Shown: in pieces, positions 28,701-37,217 of the stretch | How the letters are laid out: every line of letters starts with the position of its first letter | How positions within the stretch are numbered: position 1 is the stretch's first letter | Source of the DNA: Roseibacillus persicicus | Lineage (GTDB): Bacteria; Verrucomicrobiota; Verrucomicrobiia; Verrucomicrobiales; Akkermansiaceae | Assembly (NCBI RefSeq): GCF_014651675.1 | Contig: NZ_BMXI01000016.1 | Coordinates: forward strand, 93,082 to 157,081 | Length of the DNA stretch: 64,000 nt | Direction of reading: 5' to 3' | Notes under the pieces: generated by a model | The model's database searches: none | What the model saw: the letters and a program-made list of their open reading frames with translations, nothing else | What the model was told of the DNA's origin: nothing | Position numbers and translations under genes: made by a program

Positions 28701-30586
28701 ACAACGGCAACGACGGTGACGGCTCTCTCACTGACTATACCGACACCAATGGAGCCGGTATCCCCGATGTCTTTGATGTCGACCGGGATGGCACTCCGAA
28801 CCACTTGGACGACGACGCCGATGGAGACGGACTCTCCGACACCACCGAAGCTGCGGGCGACGCCGATACCGATGGGCTCCCCAACTTCCTCGATAGCGAC
28901 TCCGACAATGACGGAATCGAAGACGGAACCGACGGCCTGGGTGATACCGATGGTGACGGCATTCCCGACTATCTCGACAACTTCGATGACCGAGACCAGG
29001 ACAACGATGGCATCCCCAACGGATTGGAAGGAACCGGCGACACCGATGGCGACGGTCTTCTGGACTACTTCGACACCGACTCCGATGACGACGGTTATTC
29101 CGACTCGGAAGAAGCCGGCGCCGACCCCACGAATCCACGCGATTCCGACGGAGATGGCATCCCCAACTTCCAGGACTTTGACGATGACAACGACGATGTT
29201 CCAACCGCCAACGATCCTTGCCCTCTTTGCAACCTCGCTGACAACTACATCGAGTTCGACATCCGCAACGTCGACATTCTCGCCGACTATGACGTCTACC
29301 CTGGCTACTACGACTACGCCCGCGACGTTTGGAACGAGGTGAAGTTTCTTCTCAACTGCAACACCGAGGGCATCCCCCTCGAGCAAGAGAAGCGTGGCTT
29401 CGACGAAGAAAGATTCTACTTGGCCGAGGATTGCGAAGTGTTTGTTACCGTGATTTTCGACGGTGCGGATTACCACAACAGCCTGGCCTTCTATGATGCG
29501 GAAGACCCTGCGGGAACTTGGACCGAGATTTGGAAAAACTTCGTTACCGGCCCCACCGCACCTCTCATCCCCGGCTCTTCCGTGAGCTTGGGTGTGATGC
29601 CTGCCGGAACCCAACTCCGCTTCGGCCTGGTGATGGATGGCGGCAATGGCGGGACCAGAAAGATCTATCAGGATTCTTTCCTCAATCCCGGTGGACAAGA
29701 GTTCTGTGCATCCAAGATTGAGCTCACCAGCATCGAGAGTGACCCCATCATCCTCGCCTTCGAAGATCAGCTCTTCGCCGGCCGTGACAACGACTTCAAT
29801 GACGTTATCATCATGGTCGAGTGCATCCCCTCCGCGCTTGGAACCGCCCAGTTCGCTGGAGTTGTTTCCGAGAACGAAGACGCGGTCGCCTCCGCTGCTG
29901 TCACCAGCCTGTTGACTGCTGAAGGGATGAACGATGCAAGCTTCGAGTCGACGGCCGAGCTGCTCTACGTTCCCGAAGGACTGAACAGCCTGACCTTCGA
30001 CCTTGTTGGAGACCAAAGCGATTTGGAAGGAAGCTTCGCGCTCTACGACTACGACAAGCTGTCCAGCGTGAGCCCGAATACCCTGAGCTATCGCGAGGTG
30101 GCGGCCGAGCTTGCCGAAGTCATCTTCGACGACCGTCAGGACGAGGTGGGAGCCTCCGTCACCATCAACCCGGTTGCCCTCGGACTGGATGGCAAGCACC
30201 TTGCGCTCGTCTACCTACCCGGCAACACCTTCGACAAGTTCAACAGCAATCCGCACCGTTACACCCCACGTGGTGAAGGCGACGACCTGAAACGCCAGCC
30301 ACTCTTCAGCGTCATCAATGCCAACCCGGGCTCAGCAGACCAGTTCCTCTTCTTCACCAACGAGACTTCGACTCTGGTTTGTATCGAAGACTTGAGCCGT
30401 GCGGATGCGGAAGGTGAAGCCGGAGCGGCCAGTTCCAATAGCTTTGCCGGAGCCCAGATTCGCATCACTCCCGCACTGAGCTTGGTCAGTTTCCACTACG
30501 GTCAATATATGCACGGGACACCTGATGTCACTGCCGACTGGACTGGCACCGACGGATACTCTGACGAACAGAATGGAGACTATTAA
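25712..30586 (+). CDS. Giant secreted TSP3-repeat/DUF4114 protein
   Basis: A 1,624-residue exported protein. It has a signal peptide (about residues 1-30), then alternating globular segments and long tracts of acidic thrombospondin type-3-like calcium-binding repeats of the form D-x-D-x-D-G-x-x-D (about residues 230-390, 550-725 and 950-1165). A beta-propeller-like stretch lies near 730-945. A DUF4114-like region near the C-terminus shows F-E-D-Q-L-F then D-N-D-F-N-D-V-I. The repeats should bind many Ca2+ ions and stiffen the protein outside the cell. It is probably a surface adhesin or matrix component; no catalytic motif is seen. Confidence 0.85.
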   Translation: MFTHILQNKSKSSATAYLVALGLSCTAAHGSDSDNDGILDTIENQDSQVSANDLVLNNLTDALVTANGGILSPIQQLGASNNIPAQSFEDDTAGYGYFRIAKWTGDQSSSLNQKLHYGIQVRDLGTEIGAYWATTSTADVRLVSNTGERIEANIKHGAMEVQPLSTQYGEIYQYSVPLTAETFQTSNSRLTAVLSDLAYIEIRAEYWGWARGVESFLVPAGQFWNGAPDTDGDGTLDYLDTDSDNDGTSDLVEGTVDSDGDGLADYRDRDSDNDGILDSIEGSADLDGDGLRNAIDLDSDGDNLADSLEGNVDTDGDLTANFLDSDSDNDGVLDSAEGAQDLDGDTLANYLDTDADDDGIPDGSDPDADGDGISNFEEAFAVGNSVNLISNGDFDELDADLGSQYSQTLGLLDDGIAQPEGAFDVVESAKDATVNFPDFGDANGGGDYMVVWTGPTSGELVWSQEVEVTPGTDYVFSAAVASTLAGLEPALDFRVDGSSLGVPIVGGDVAEWNRTYAGFNSEEATTLTLAIYSVKTTLQQTGFGLDAIALSPITTDTDGDGAANYMDADSDGDTLADSYEGQNDPDGDGLPNFLDLDSDNDTIGDEEDGDADPDGDGIPGYADTDSDNDLIEDFREGFGDFDEDGIPDHLDNDADNDGNIDAPGEDSDNDGIWNEEETLSADTDDDGTPDYLDTDSDNDGLSDALEGLNDIDADGTPDYRDYQPAFSPSGYAFESYNAETQLAIVDVNAGVFVDLGNTDHGLNYNAIAYRTADNYIYGLNRSSNDPELLRFGSDGSAAVVGLISGLPRSYVAGTFADDGLYWVSGGGRLYGIDVDALTVVKDVALSPNPKGTEIDLAHNFVDGKLYGSTGSGVFFHVDRDTGSTTVLSNNGKTFGALICDFNGAVYGFDNRGTGAFRVNLSNGSVTWVANAPKTNINDGTINPTQILVVDTDGDGISDEFDIDDDNDGVLDPDEGSGYDPSGDEDGDGIRNWTDNVDNGNDGDGSLTDYTDTNGAGIPDVFDVDRDGTPNHLDDDADGDGLSDTTEAAGDADTDGLPNFLDSDSDNDGIEDGTDGLGDTDGDGIPDYLDNFDDRDQDNDGIPNGLEGTGDTDGDGLLDYFDTDSDDDGYSDSEEAGADPTNPRDSDGDGIPNFQDFDDDNDDVPTANDPCPLCNLADNYIEFDIRNVDILADYDVYPGYYDYARDVWNEVKFLLNCNTEGIPLEQEKRGFDEERFYLAEDCEVFVTVIFDGADYHNSLAFYDAEDPAGTWTEIWKNFVTGPTAPLIPGSSVSLGVMPAGTQLRFGLVMDGGNGGTRKIYQDSFLNPGGQEFCASKIELTSIESDPIILAFEDQLFAGRDNDFNDVIIMVECIPSALGTAQFAGVVSENEDAVASAAVTSLLTAEGMNDASFESTAELLYVPEGLNSLTFDLVGDQSDLEGSFALYDYDKLSSVSPNTLSYREVAAELAEVIFDDRQDEVGASVTINPVALGLDGKHLALVYLPGNTFDKFNSNPHRYTPRGEGDDLKRQPLFSVINANPGSADQFLFFTNETSTLVCIEDLSRADAEGEAGAASSNSFAGAQIRITPALSLVSFHYGQYMHGTPDVTADWTGTDGYSDEQNGDY

Positions 30587-30620
30587 TCCCTCCTTCCCCT
30601 AGTTCAAAGTAAGACCTCAA

Positions 30621-32036
30621 ATGATGAACCTCCCGCATTTTCTCGCGCGCAAGCAACCTCTCGCCCTTCTTTGTTTTCTGGTTACTGGAGAAGCGCCTGC
30701 CGAGCTGGTGAAGCTAACTGCGAGTAATGCGGGAGCGTTCGATCGTTTCGGACAATCCGTGGCAATGACCGAGGACTTCCTCATTGTCGGAGCCCATGAG
30801 GAAGACACTGGATTCAGCAAGGCGGGATCAGTCTACGTCTATGACCGCGACACCCACGCCTTTATCCGCAAGCTGAATGCCTCTGACGCTGGCTCCAACG
30901 ACTTGTTCGGCTGGTCTCTGGCGGCGGAAGGCAATCAGGTTCTAGTGGGAGCTCCCGGCAATGATTCCGGCGCCTGCTACCTCTTTGACCTCAATACCGG
31001 AGCCGAGCTCAACAAGCTCACTCCCTCTGACGCCGCGAGCGGCGATCAATTTGGCCATTCCGTGGCCATGACCTCCACAACCATCCTTGTTGGTTCCTGG
31101 TTGATGGAAGACAGCGATATTAGCCCGTCGGAGGATTCCGGCGCGGCCTACCTCTTTCACCGCAGCAACGGACAAGAATTGCACCGTCTGCGTCCTGCCG
31201 ACATCGCGGAAGCGGATCAGTTCGGCGGCAGCGTAGCCCTCACTGGCGACTATGCTTGTGTCGGCTCTCTCTTCGATGACCACAGTGGAGTCTCCGACGC
31301 CGGCTCCGTCTACCTGTTCGACCCGTCAACCGGTGCTGAACTGCGCAAGATTACGCGGGGAACACCTGCCGAAGGCGACACCTTCGGTTCGATGCTGGCA
31401 GCAAAAGGCGACCTCCTAGTCACGGGAATTCCGGAAGCGGGAGACTTTGGAGCCCGGGCCGGGGTCACTTCACTTTTTAGCCTGCCCAGTGGCGAACACT
31501 TGACTGACATCATGCCGCCCTCTCTTTCCGAGGGGGATCAATTCGGGCAATCGGTGGCGATTGACGACTTCATCGTTGTCGGTGCTTTCCGAACCGATTC
31601 AGGTTCGAAAAATGATGTTGGTTCAGCCTTTGTTTTCAGCACTACCGGCCACTACCGCAATACGCTGCACCCCAGCGACGGAGCAACTTCCGATTTTTTT
31701 GGTGGAGCAGTGGCCACTCAAGGCGACGAGTTTCTGATCGGCGCGACTCAGAACGATGATGACGGACCATCCTCAGGTTCAGCCTATCTCTTCGAGGACG
31801 AATTGGACCTCATTCTCAACGATCTCACAATTGCTCTCTCTGGCAACAACGTCACTCTCAATTGGACCGGAACAGCCGAAGGAGAATACCGGATTTTTGC
31901 AACCAGCGACTTGTCCAACTGGCCGACCACTCCCCTGCAAACCGTGGTCCCCACCTCATCCAGTGCGAACTTCATCCACACCAATGGAGCGGACGCGAGC
32001 AAGCTCTTCTACCGGATTGAAACCGGTAGTAACTAA
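30621..32036 (+). CDS. Secreted seven-repeat FG-GAP beta-propeller protein
   Basis: A 471-residue protein with a signal sequence (about residues 1-28) and seven repeats of 45-55 residues. Each has the pattern D-x-F-G-x-S-V-A followed by V-G-A and G-S-x-Y-L-F, as in integrin-alpha FG-GAP propellers. Seven copies would close one propeller. The last 75 residues form a separate beta-rich module ending F-Y-R-I-E, seen in similar form in the M10-like protease (33914-35182) and the S8 protease (58058-62695). It lies 34 bp after the TSP3 gene on the same strand, so a shared transcript is likely. Its stop codon overlaps that of the convergent ABC gene. Confidence 0.85.
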   Translation: MMNLPHFLARKQPLALLCFLVTGEAPAELVKLTASNAGAFDRFGQSVAMTEDFLIVGAHEEDTGFSKAGSVYVYDRDTHAFIRKLNASDAGSNDLFGWSLAAEGNQVLVGAPGNDSGACYLFDLNTGAELNKLTPSDAASGDQFGHSVAMTSTTILVGSWLMEDSDISPSEDSGAAYLFHRSNGQELHRLRPADIAEADQFGGSVALTGDYACVGSLFDDHSGVSDAGSVYLFDPSTGAELRKITRGTPAEGDTFGSMLAAKGDLLVTGIPEAGDFGARAGVTSLFSLPSGEHLTDIMPPSLSEGDQFGQSVAIDDFIVVGAFRTDSGSKNDVGSAFVFSTTGHYRNTLHPSDGATSDFFGGAVATQGDEFLIGATQNDDDGPSSGSAYLFEDELDLILNDLTIALSGNNVTLNWTGTAEGEYRIFATSDLSNWPTTPLQTVVPTSSSANFIHTNGADASKLFYRIETGSN

Positions 32037-33766
32037 CCGTTTGAGGAGCGTTCGGTCACCAGACCTTTGTTGAACTCCAAGACTCGGTCGGCTTGCTCCA
32101 TGGTGCTTGGCCGGTGAGTAATGAAAATCGTGGTGCGTCCTTTGGCAAGATGTGAGACCGCTTCCTGAACGCGGGCCTCGCTCTCGGCATCCAGAGCACT
32201 GGTAGCTTCATCCATAATCAAAATCGGAGCATCCTTTAGAAAAGCACGGGCAATGGCAATACGCTGGCGTTGACCACCGGAAAGCGAACCACCACGCTCC
32301 GAAACCATGGTCTGGTAGCCTTGTTCCTGCTTCTCGATAAATTCAGAGGCGAAGGCTTTGCGCGCGGCTTCGTGCACCTCCTCCTCGCTTGCATCCGGAC
32401 GGCCCATGAGAATGTTTTCGTAAATCGTGCCCCGAAAGAGAACCGGCATTTGAGGCACCAGGGCAATCCGATTGCGCAGCTCCCGTTTGGAGTAATCACG
32501 CACATCCACTCCATCAATGATCACGCTCCCACTAGAAACCTCGTAGAAACGAGGAATCATATTGGCGAAAGTCGTTTTACCTCCACCGCTTTCCCCTACC
32601 AAGGCCACAGTCTGCCCGGACTCGATCCGTGCATTGACCCCTGTCAAGACCTCCTCGTCTCCATAAGAAAAGCGAACGTCACGAAACTCGACCTCCCCTT
32701 TCGCTGCTGGAGGAAGCTTTGGATTCTCGGGCTCGGGAAGGCTATCCTCCGCATCCAGAATCACCTTCACCCGCGCCATGGAAGCCTTGGCCTGCTCCAG
32801 AATTCCGTAGAGATTCCCCAACCTCTTCACCGGATCATAGGCGAGAAACAAGGCGGTAGCCACCAACATAAAATCCTCAAACGACATGTCCTTTTTGGCT
32901 CCCAAATAAAGCGAAAAGGCAAAGCCAATGGCAGCCACCACTTCCACTAACGGAGAGAGAAACTTGGTATAACGAACGAGCTTCAACTGAAAGCGCCGCC
33001 AATCTCGCGCGAGATTCCCGAAGATTCCCGAGAACCTCTCCTCTAGATTGTAAGCCCTCACCTCCAGAGGATTCTGAATCACCTCCGAAGCCATTCCGGT
33101 CATCTCCCCGACCTTCGCCTGAAGATCCGCCCCCCGTTTTTTGAGCTTTTTCCCCAGGGCCCGGATTGGAAACACCAGGATCGGAATCGTAATTCCACCC
33201 ACAAGAGCAAAGAAGACACCTTCCTTCTGAATGGCCACCACCACCAGAGTCGCCAAGGTAGAAATCAGCACTATCGGCTGCTTGATGATATCCCCTCCGG
33301 TTTGGGTCACAGTGCTCTGCAAGGAACCTGTATCCGCGATCACTCGCGAGAGAATATCACCCGATGCCCGCTTCCCGAAAAAGCTCATGGGATGGGAGAG
33401 CAACCGATCAAAAATCTCTTTGCGGAAGCTCTCAATCGCACGCGTGCCAACTTCGGTCATCCAATAAGCACTCAAGTAGCCACCCACTCCGCGAAGCAGA
33501 AAGACGAAGGGAATGAATAGGCAACTCGCCAGCACCAGGCGCTGCTGATCGCCGCCAAAAAGCCACTCGATTACCGCTAGAAACAAGGGCGGCACTTCCT
33601 TGAGTCCTTGTTCATCCTGAAAGATGACGGGCAGTGCCGTTCTCGACAAAAGAGGAAGTCCGGCACCAGTCGCAATGCCAAATACCACCGCCGCAATCAG
33701 TCCCAGAACGAACTTTCCCACCAAGGGCCGAAGGTGAGGAAACAAGGGTTTGAAATCGTCGAACAC
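32033..33766 (-). CDS. ABC exporter half-transporter, MsbA-like
   Basis: A 577-residue fusion of a six-helix transmembrane domain (about residues 1-330) and a nucleotide-binding domain. The NBD has Walker A G-E-S-G-G-G-K-T-T, signature L-S-G-G-Q-R-Q, and Walker B I-L-I-M-D-E-A-T-S-A-L-D followed by the H-loop T-H-R-P. It would act as a homodimer exporting a lipid or hydrophobic substrate, in the manner of MsbA. Assignment to lipid A-core flipping is plausible but not provable here. It is divergent from the metalloprotease gene. Confidence 0.9.
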   Translation of the reverse strand: MFDDFKPLFPHLRPLVGKFVLGLIAAVVFGIATGAGLPLLSRTALPVIFQDEQGLKEVPPLFLAVIEWLFGGDQQRLVLASCLFIPFVFLLRGVGGYLSAYWMTEVGTRAIESFRKEIFDRLLSHPMSFFGKRASGDILSRVIADTGSLQSTVTQTGGDIIKQPIVLISTLATLVVVAIQKEGVFFALVGGITIPILVFPIRALGKKLKKRGADLQAKVGEMTGMASEVIQNPLEVRAYNLEERFSGIFGNLARDWRRFQLKLVRYTKFLSPLVEVVAAIGFAFSLYLGAKKDMSFEDFMLVATALFLAYDPVKRLGNLYGILEQAKASMARVKVILDAEDSLPEPENPKLPPAAKGEVEFRDVRFSYGDEEVLTGVNARIESGQTVALVGESGGGKTTFANMIPRFYEVSSGSVIIDGVDVRDYSKRELRNRIALVPQMPVLFRGTIYENILMGRPDASEEEVHEAARKAFASEFIEKQEQGYQTMVSERGGSLSGGQRQRIAIARAFLKDAPILIMDEATSALDAESEARVQEAVSHLAKGRTTIFITHRPSTMEQADRVLEFNKGLVTERSSNG

Positions 33767-33913
33767 GTCTGGGAAGACTCACCTTCCCACCCCCTTTCGA
33801 CAATCCTCGTTTTTGTCTTCTCTCCCATCCAGGCAAAGGCCGCCGGATCTTGCCGGCCTTCGTTCTCTCTTCTGTCAATATCCCATAGCTGTGCTATAAA
33901 CACCGCGCCTTGC

Positions 33914-35182
33914 ATGAAATCGGTCGCCACCTTCAGCCTTTTATTGCTCTCCCTTCTCCCGACCGAGAAGGCGAAGGGCTTGGATATCATCTTTCGCTAC
34001 GACCTCGACACCTCGGGATTCTTCGAGCAAGCGGGTGCCAAGGAGGCCCTGGAGGCAGCCGGCAGTTTTTATGAAAAGCTGATCGTGGATGAACTGGAAG
34101 CGATCGACCCGTTCAACTTCACCCCCGGCACGCAACGCAACTGGTATCCCCGATACCTTGAGCCCGGCGACACCAACCCCTATGGACGACGTATCGCCAG
34201 CGCCGAAAACCTTGTGGTGCCCGCCAACTCAATCGTGATCTTCGTTGGTGCACGAGCTCTGGACACCACCGCACAAGGTGGCCCCGGAGGAATGGAACCC
34301 CTCCAGCCCGGCTCCTACCCCTGGTTCAACCAACTTTTCAATCGCGGGGAAGAAGGCGCGGTCACCTACAGCGGGACATCTTATTCGCCCAACCCCACGG
34401 ATTTTGCCCCTTGGGGCGGAACCGTTTTCTTCAATAAAGACCTCTCTTGGAATTTCTCCACCAACGATGCCACCCTGCCCGGAATCGACTTCATTCCCGT
34501 TGCACTTCACGAAATTGGCCACGTGCTGGGGATCGGTCACTTGGACCCCACCTTCTCCAGTTGGCAACCGCTGGTCTCGCAGAATAAATTCCAAGGTCCC
34601 TTGGCGAAGATGTCCAATGGCAATGTCGCCCCCTCCATTTCCAATGGCTATCATTGGTCCTCCAGCAACCCCGACAGCCCGACACTCCCGGTCTTCGGCC
34701 GCCAACATGGCGAAAGTCAGAACGCCTTGATGCAAGCCCTCGTCGGATCGACAAACGCGGATCACTTCACCGTGCCCACCGACTTGGAACTGGCCGCTCT
34801 CCGCGACATCGGGTGGGAGCTGACCCCGGCGCTCGATAATTTTTCGATTAACGTGAATTTCGACAGTTCCCAGCCTGCTGTCAAAATCCCCACCTCCACC
34901 GGGGTCACTTATCAAATTCTACGATCCGATTCTCCCGCCTCCTTGTCACCATCGGGACCAACTCTAACAGGTGACGGAACAGTGCAAACTTGGACCGATC
35001 CCAACGAGCCATCCGCCGCCGCCTTTTACCAAGTCGAAGTGGATTCCCCTCCCGCAGCAGCCAAGAGCCTGAGGGATAAGAAGGCGAAAAACCAGGCACC
35101 CACCGGGGTCTTGGAACCGACGAAATTGCCCTTGGTCGCTCCTTCGGTTTGCGAATGCCTTCTGCATAATCCGGAGCACTAA
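33914..35182 (+). CDS. Secreted M10-like zinc metalloprotease
   Basis: A 422-residue exported protein. The ATG at 33914 starts a clear signal peptide (M-K-S-V-A-T-F-S-L-L-L-L-S-L-L-P). The zinc-binding motif A-L-H-E-I-G-H-V-L-G-I-G-H-L-D at about residue 198 fits the metzincin pattern HExGHxLGxxH. A C-terminal beta-rich module (Y-Q-I-L-R-S-D then W-T-D-P then A-F-Y-Q-V-E-V) resembles those at the ends of other exoproteins here. No Met-turn can be assigned with confidence. It probably degrades extracellular protein. Confidence 0.82.
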   Translation: MKSVATFSLLLLSLLPTEKAKGLDIIFRYDLDTSGFFEQAGAKEALEAAGSFYEKLIVDELEAIDPFNFTPGTQRNWYPRYLEPGDTNPYGRRIASAENLVVPANSIVIFVGARALDTTAQGGPGGMEPLQPGSYPWFNQLFNRGEEGAVTYSGTSYSPNPTDFAPWGGTVFFNKDLSWNFSTNDATLPGIDFIPVALHEIGHVLGIGHLDPTFSSWQPLVSQNKFQGPLAKMSNGNVAPSISNGYHWSSSNPDSPTLPVFGRQHGESQNALMQALVGSTNADHFTVPTDLELAALRDIGWELTPALDNFSINVNFDSSQPAVKIPTSTGVTYQILRSDSPASLSPSGPTLTGDGTVQTWTDPNEPSAAAFYQVEVDSPPAAAKSLRDKKAKNQAPTGVLEPTKLPLVAPSVCECLLHNPEH

Positions 35183-35373
35183 TCCCAGCCGTTGCGGATA
35201 GACAGAAGCTACGGATTCCCCTGCCCCGTTAGCGGAGTCTCCTGCCGATCAAAGAGAAACACATTCTTTAAAAACTTAATCAAACTTAAGTATCATTTTT
35301 CAAAAAGAACGCACTTACCGCTTGGAGAAAGGGCAATCCTCTCATTTCTTTGTCAAAAGCTCTTTTCCTCCTC

Positions 35374-36357
35374 ATGAGTCTCCGCCAACAACTTTCCGAT
35401 AGTCTCCCCGAAATTCTCCCCGCCGATCCCGCCCAAGCCATCAAGGGCACGGAACTCATTCGTCTCGTTCGCATGCGTTTGGAAGGCGACTATTCGGACG
35501 CCTCTCTCCGCTACCATTTCTCCATCATGTCCTGCGACCCGGCTTCGCCGATCGCAAAGGTGGAGAAGGGACAAGGCTACTATCGCCGTGCCCCGGCGGT
35601 TCCCGACCTGGTCAAAGCTCGCGAAATGATGTCACAAGGCCAACTGGATGAGGTCGGAACCGACCCCCGCGCGCTCGACTATGCGGTTGCGCGAATCCAG
35701 AAGTTTCGCGCCATTGTGACCCGTTACTCGGAGACCAATAATCGCTTTCCCTATCAGTTCCGCAGCTCACTCGGCAAAGGCGCCCCCATTGGTAACCTTT
35801 GGAAAATTCCCGACATGGTCATTGTGGACTGGGAATCGGGGGAACCGGACGAAACGGGTTTCGATCTGGATCGCACCAATATCATGCTCCGTCGTTCAGT
35901 AGGCCTCGCGCCCTATCGACTCGATGCCGTATCGCTGAAGCTGGCGCCCAATTTGGAACTCTGTCGTGAGGACTTTTTCCAAGCCCTCGCGGTTTCCTCG
36001 TGGTGCAATGCGGGCGAGCTATACTACGCCAACCCAATTCCCGACGAAGCTCTCGCCGATGCCCTGCGACATCTCGCGGGCCGCTATGGGGTCGGAATTA
36101 CAACCTTCGGCCTTTCGCTGCAAGCGCTCGACGAACTCCCCCCCGCCGAGCACATTCTCAATGCCCAGCCACGCGAGACCGAAGCCCTGATGGAGCGGCT
36201 CGATGTCCGCCGTGTCGCCCCATCACGACGTCGCGATCACTTGGATTGGTCCTCGTTGCAGAATCTTCGAATGGAAAACCCCGAGGTCCACAACCTCTTC
36301 GTCTGGGTTGCCAAATCGCTCGAGGCCAATCGCGTCGAGCCCCAATGCTACGAATAA
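35374..36357 (+). CDS. Unknown protein, winged-helix plus nuclease-fold-like
   Basis: A 327-residue cytoplasmic protein starting at the ATG at 35374 (a TTG 24 bp earlier is possible). The first 80 residues look like a winged helix (G-T-E-L-I-R-L-V-R-M-R-L then A-S-L-R-Y-H-F). The central part carries I-P-D-M-V-I-V-D-W, then L-D-A-V-S-L-K-L and a Q-A-L-A-V-S-S-W-C-N helix and G-V-G-I-T-T-F strand. That order recalls a PD-(D/E)XK nuclease-like core, but the expected acidic-x-Lys triad is not canonical (L-K-L). Function unknown. It is followed after 5 bp by the GH128-like gene. Confidence 0.7.
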   Translation: MSLRQQLSDSLPEILPADPAQAIKGTELIRLVRMRLEGDYSDASLRYHFSIMSCDPASPIAKVEKGQGYYRRAPAVPDLVKAREMMSQGQLDEVGTDPRALDYAVARIQKFRAIVTRYSETNNRFPYQFRSSLGKGAPIGNLWKIPDMVIVDWESGEPDETGFDLDRTNIMLRRSVGLAPYRLDAVSLKLAPNLELCREDFFQALAVSSWCNAGELYYANPIPDEALADALRHLAGRYGVGITTFGLSLQALDELPPAEHILNAQPRETEALMERLDVRRVAPSRRRDHLDWSSLQNLRMENPEVHNLFVWVAKSLEANRVEPQCYE

Positions 36358-36362
36358 GCGCC

Positions 36363-37127
36363 ATGCATCGCCGCCAGTTTCTAACGGCAGGCACCCTCGC
36401 CTCCGCTTCCTTTGCCTTCGCTCGGAACACCAACGGGGGCTCGGCCAAGAAAGGCTGGGCCGGGGGTAATTCGAAGTATCGACAGCTTTTTAATACCCAT
36501 TGGTATTACAACTGGTCTCCCAGCGGACCTCGTGGGGACGGGCAGTTCGTTCCGATGCTAAAGGGAACCCGGCAGATCAGAAACGGTGGTCTCAAAAAAT
36601 TGCAGGCCTACCCCGAGCTTTCCCACCTCCTCGGCTACAACGAACCGGAGCGGACCAAACAAGGCAATCTGACGGTGGAAGCCGCACTGAAATTCTGGCC
36701 GAAATTGCAGGCGCTGGCCGAGACCAAAGGAGCTCGCCTGGGCTCCCCCGCTCCGTCCTCTGACAAAGATGGAATGGAATGGCTCGACGAATTCATGCAG
36801 CAGGCGAAGAGCCGCAAGCTGAAGGTCGATTTCGTCGCCCTGCACTACTACCGGTCGCGCAATCCCGATGATTTGGAAGACTTCATCAAAGAGGTGGCCA
36901 AAGAATACCGCCTCCCCATCTGGCTCACCGAGTTCAATGGCTGGAGTGGTCCGCGTGACGAGCACGAAGACTTTCTCAAAGAAGCCCTGCGTTTTCTCGA
37001 ACGGGAGCGGAAGGTCGAGCGCTACGCCTACTTCAATCCCGGTCAGGGCAAGCCCCACTCCTTGCTCAATAAAGACGGCTCCCTCACCTCGCTGGGCGAA
37101 CTTTATCGGGATGCGGGAAAGGACTAG
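36363..37127 (+). CDS. Exported GH128-like (Asl1-type) glycoside hydrolase
   Basis: A 254-residue protein with a twin-arginine-type leader (H-R-R-Q-F-L at residues 2-7, then a hydrophobic run ending F-A-F-A). The mature part matches the 'glycosyl hydrolase catalytic core' family related to fungal Asl1 and GH128 beta-1,3-glucanases: L-L-G-Y-N-E-P-E-R (acid/base Glu region), H-Y-Y-R-S, and W-L-T-E-F-N-G-W (nucleophile Glu region) are all present. It probably acts on an extracellular beta-glucan. The start at 36363 follows the previous stop by 5 bp. Confidence 0.83.
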   Translation: MHRRQFLTAGTLASASFAFARNTNGGSAKKGWAGGNSKYRQLFNTHWYYNWSPSGPRGDGQFVPMLKGTRQIRNGGLKKLQAYPELSHLLGYNEPERTKQGNLTVEAALKFWPKLQALAETKGARLGSPAPSSDKDGMEWLDEFMQQAKSRKLKVDFVALHYYRSRNPDDLEDFIKEVAKEYRLPIWLTEFNGWSGPRDEHEDFLKEALRFLERERKVERYAYFNPGQGKPHSLLNKDGSLTSLGELYRDAGKD

Positions 37128-37217
37128 GCCGCAAACGCTACAAGAATTTTTTCCATTTCAACTCCCCTCGGGACGTTACCTGAGACAAGGCAACTCTAAA
37201 CCTATTTCTACCAACCC

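Noticed and set aside
28481..30199. Long antisense frame (572 codons) opposite the TSP3 protein, and a similar one at 26942-27991
   Set aside because: Strong periodic codon use of the sense repeats leaves the opposite strand open; products are Val/Gly-rich with no domain.
36000..36362. N-terminal extension of the GH128-like protein
   Set aside because: It overlaps the preceding gene in another frame, and the internal ATG starts a proper Tat leader.
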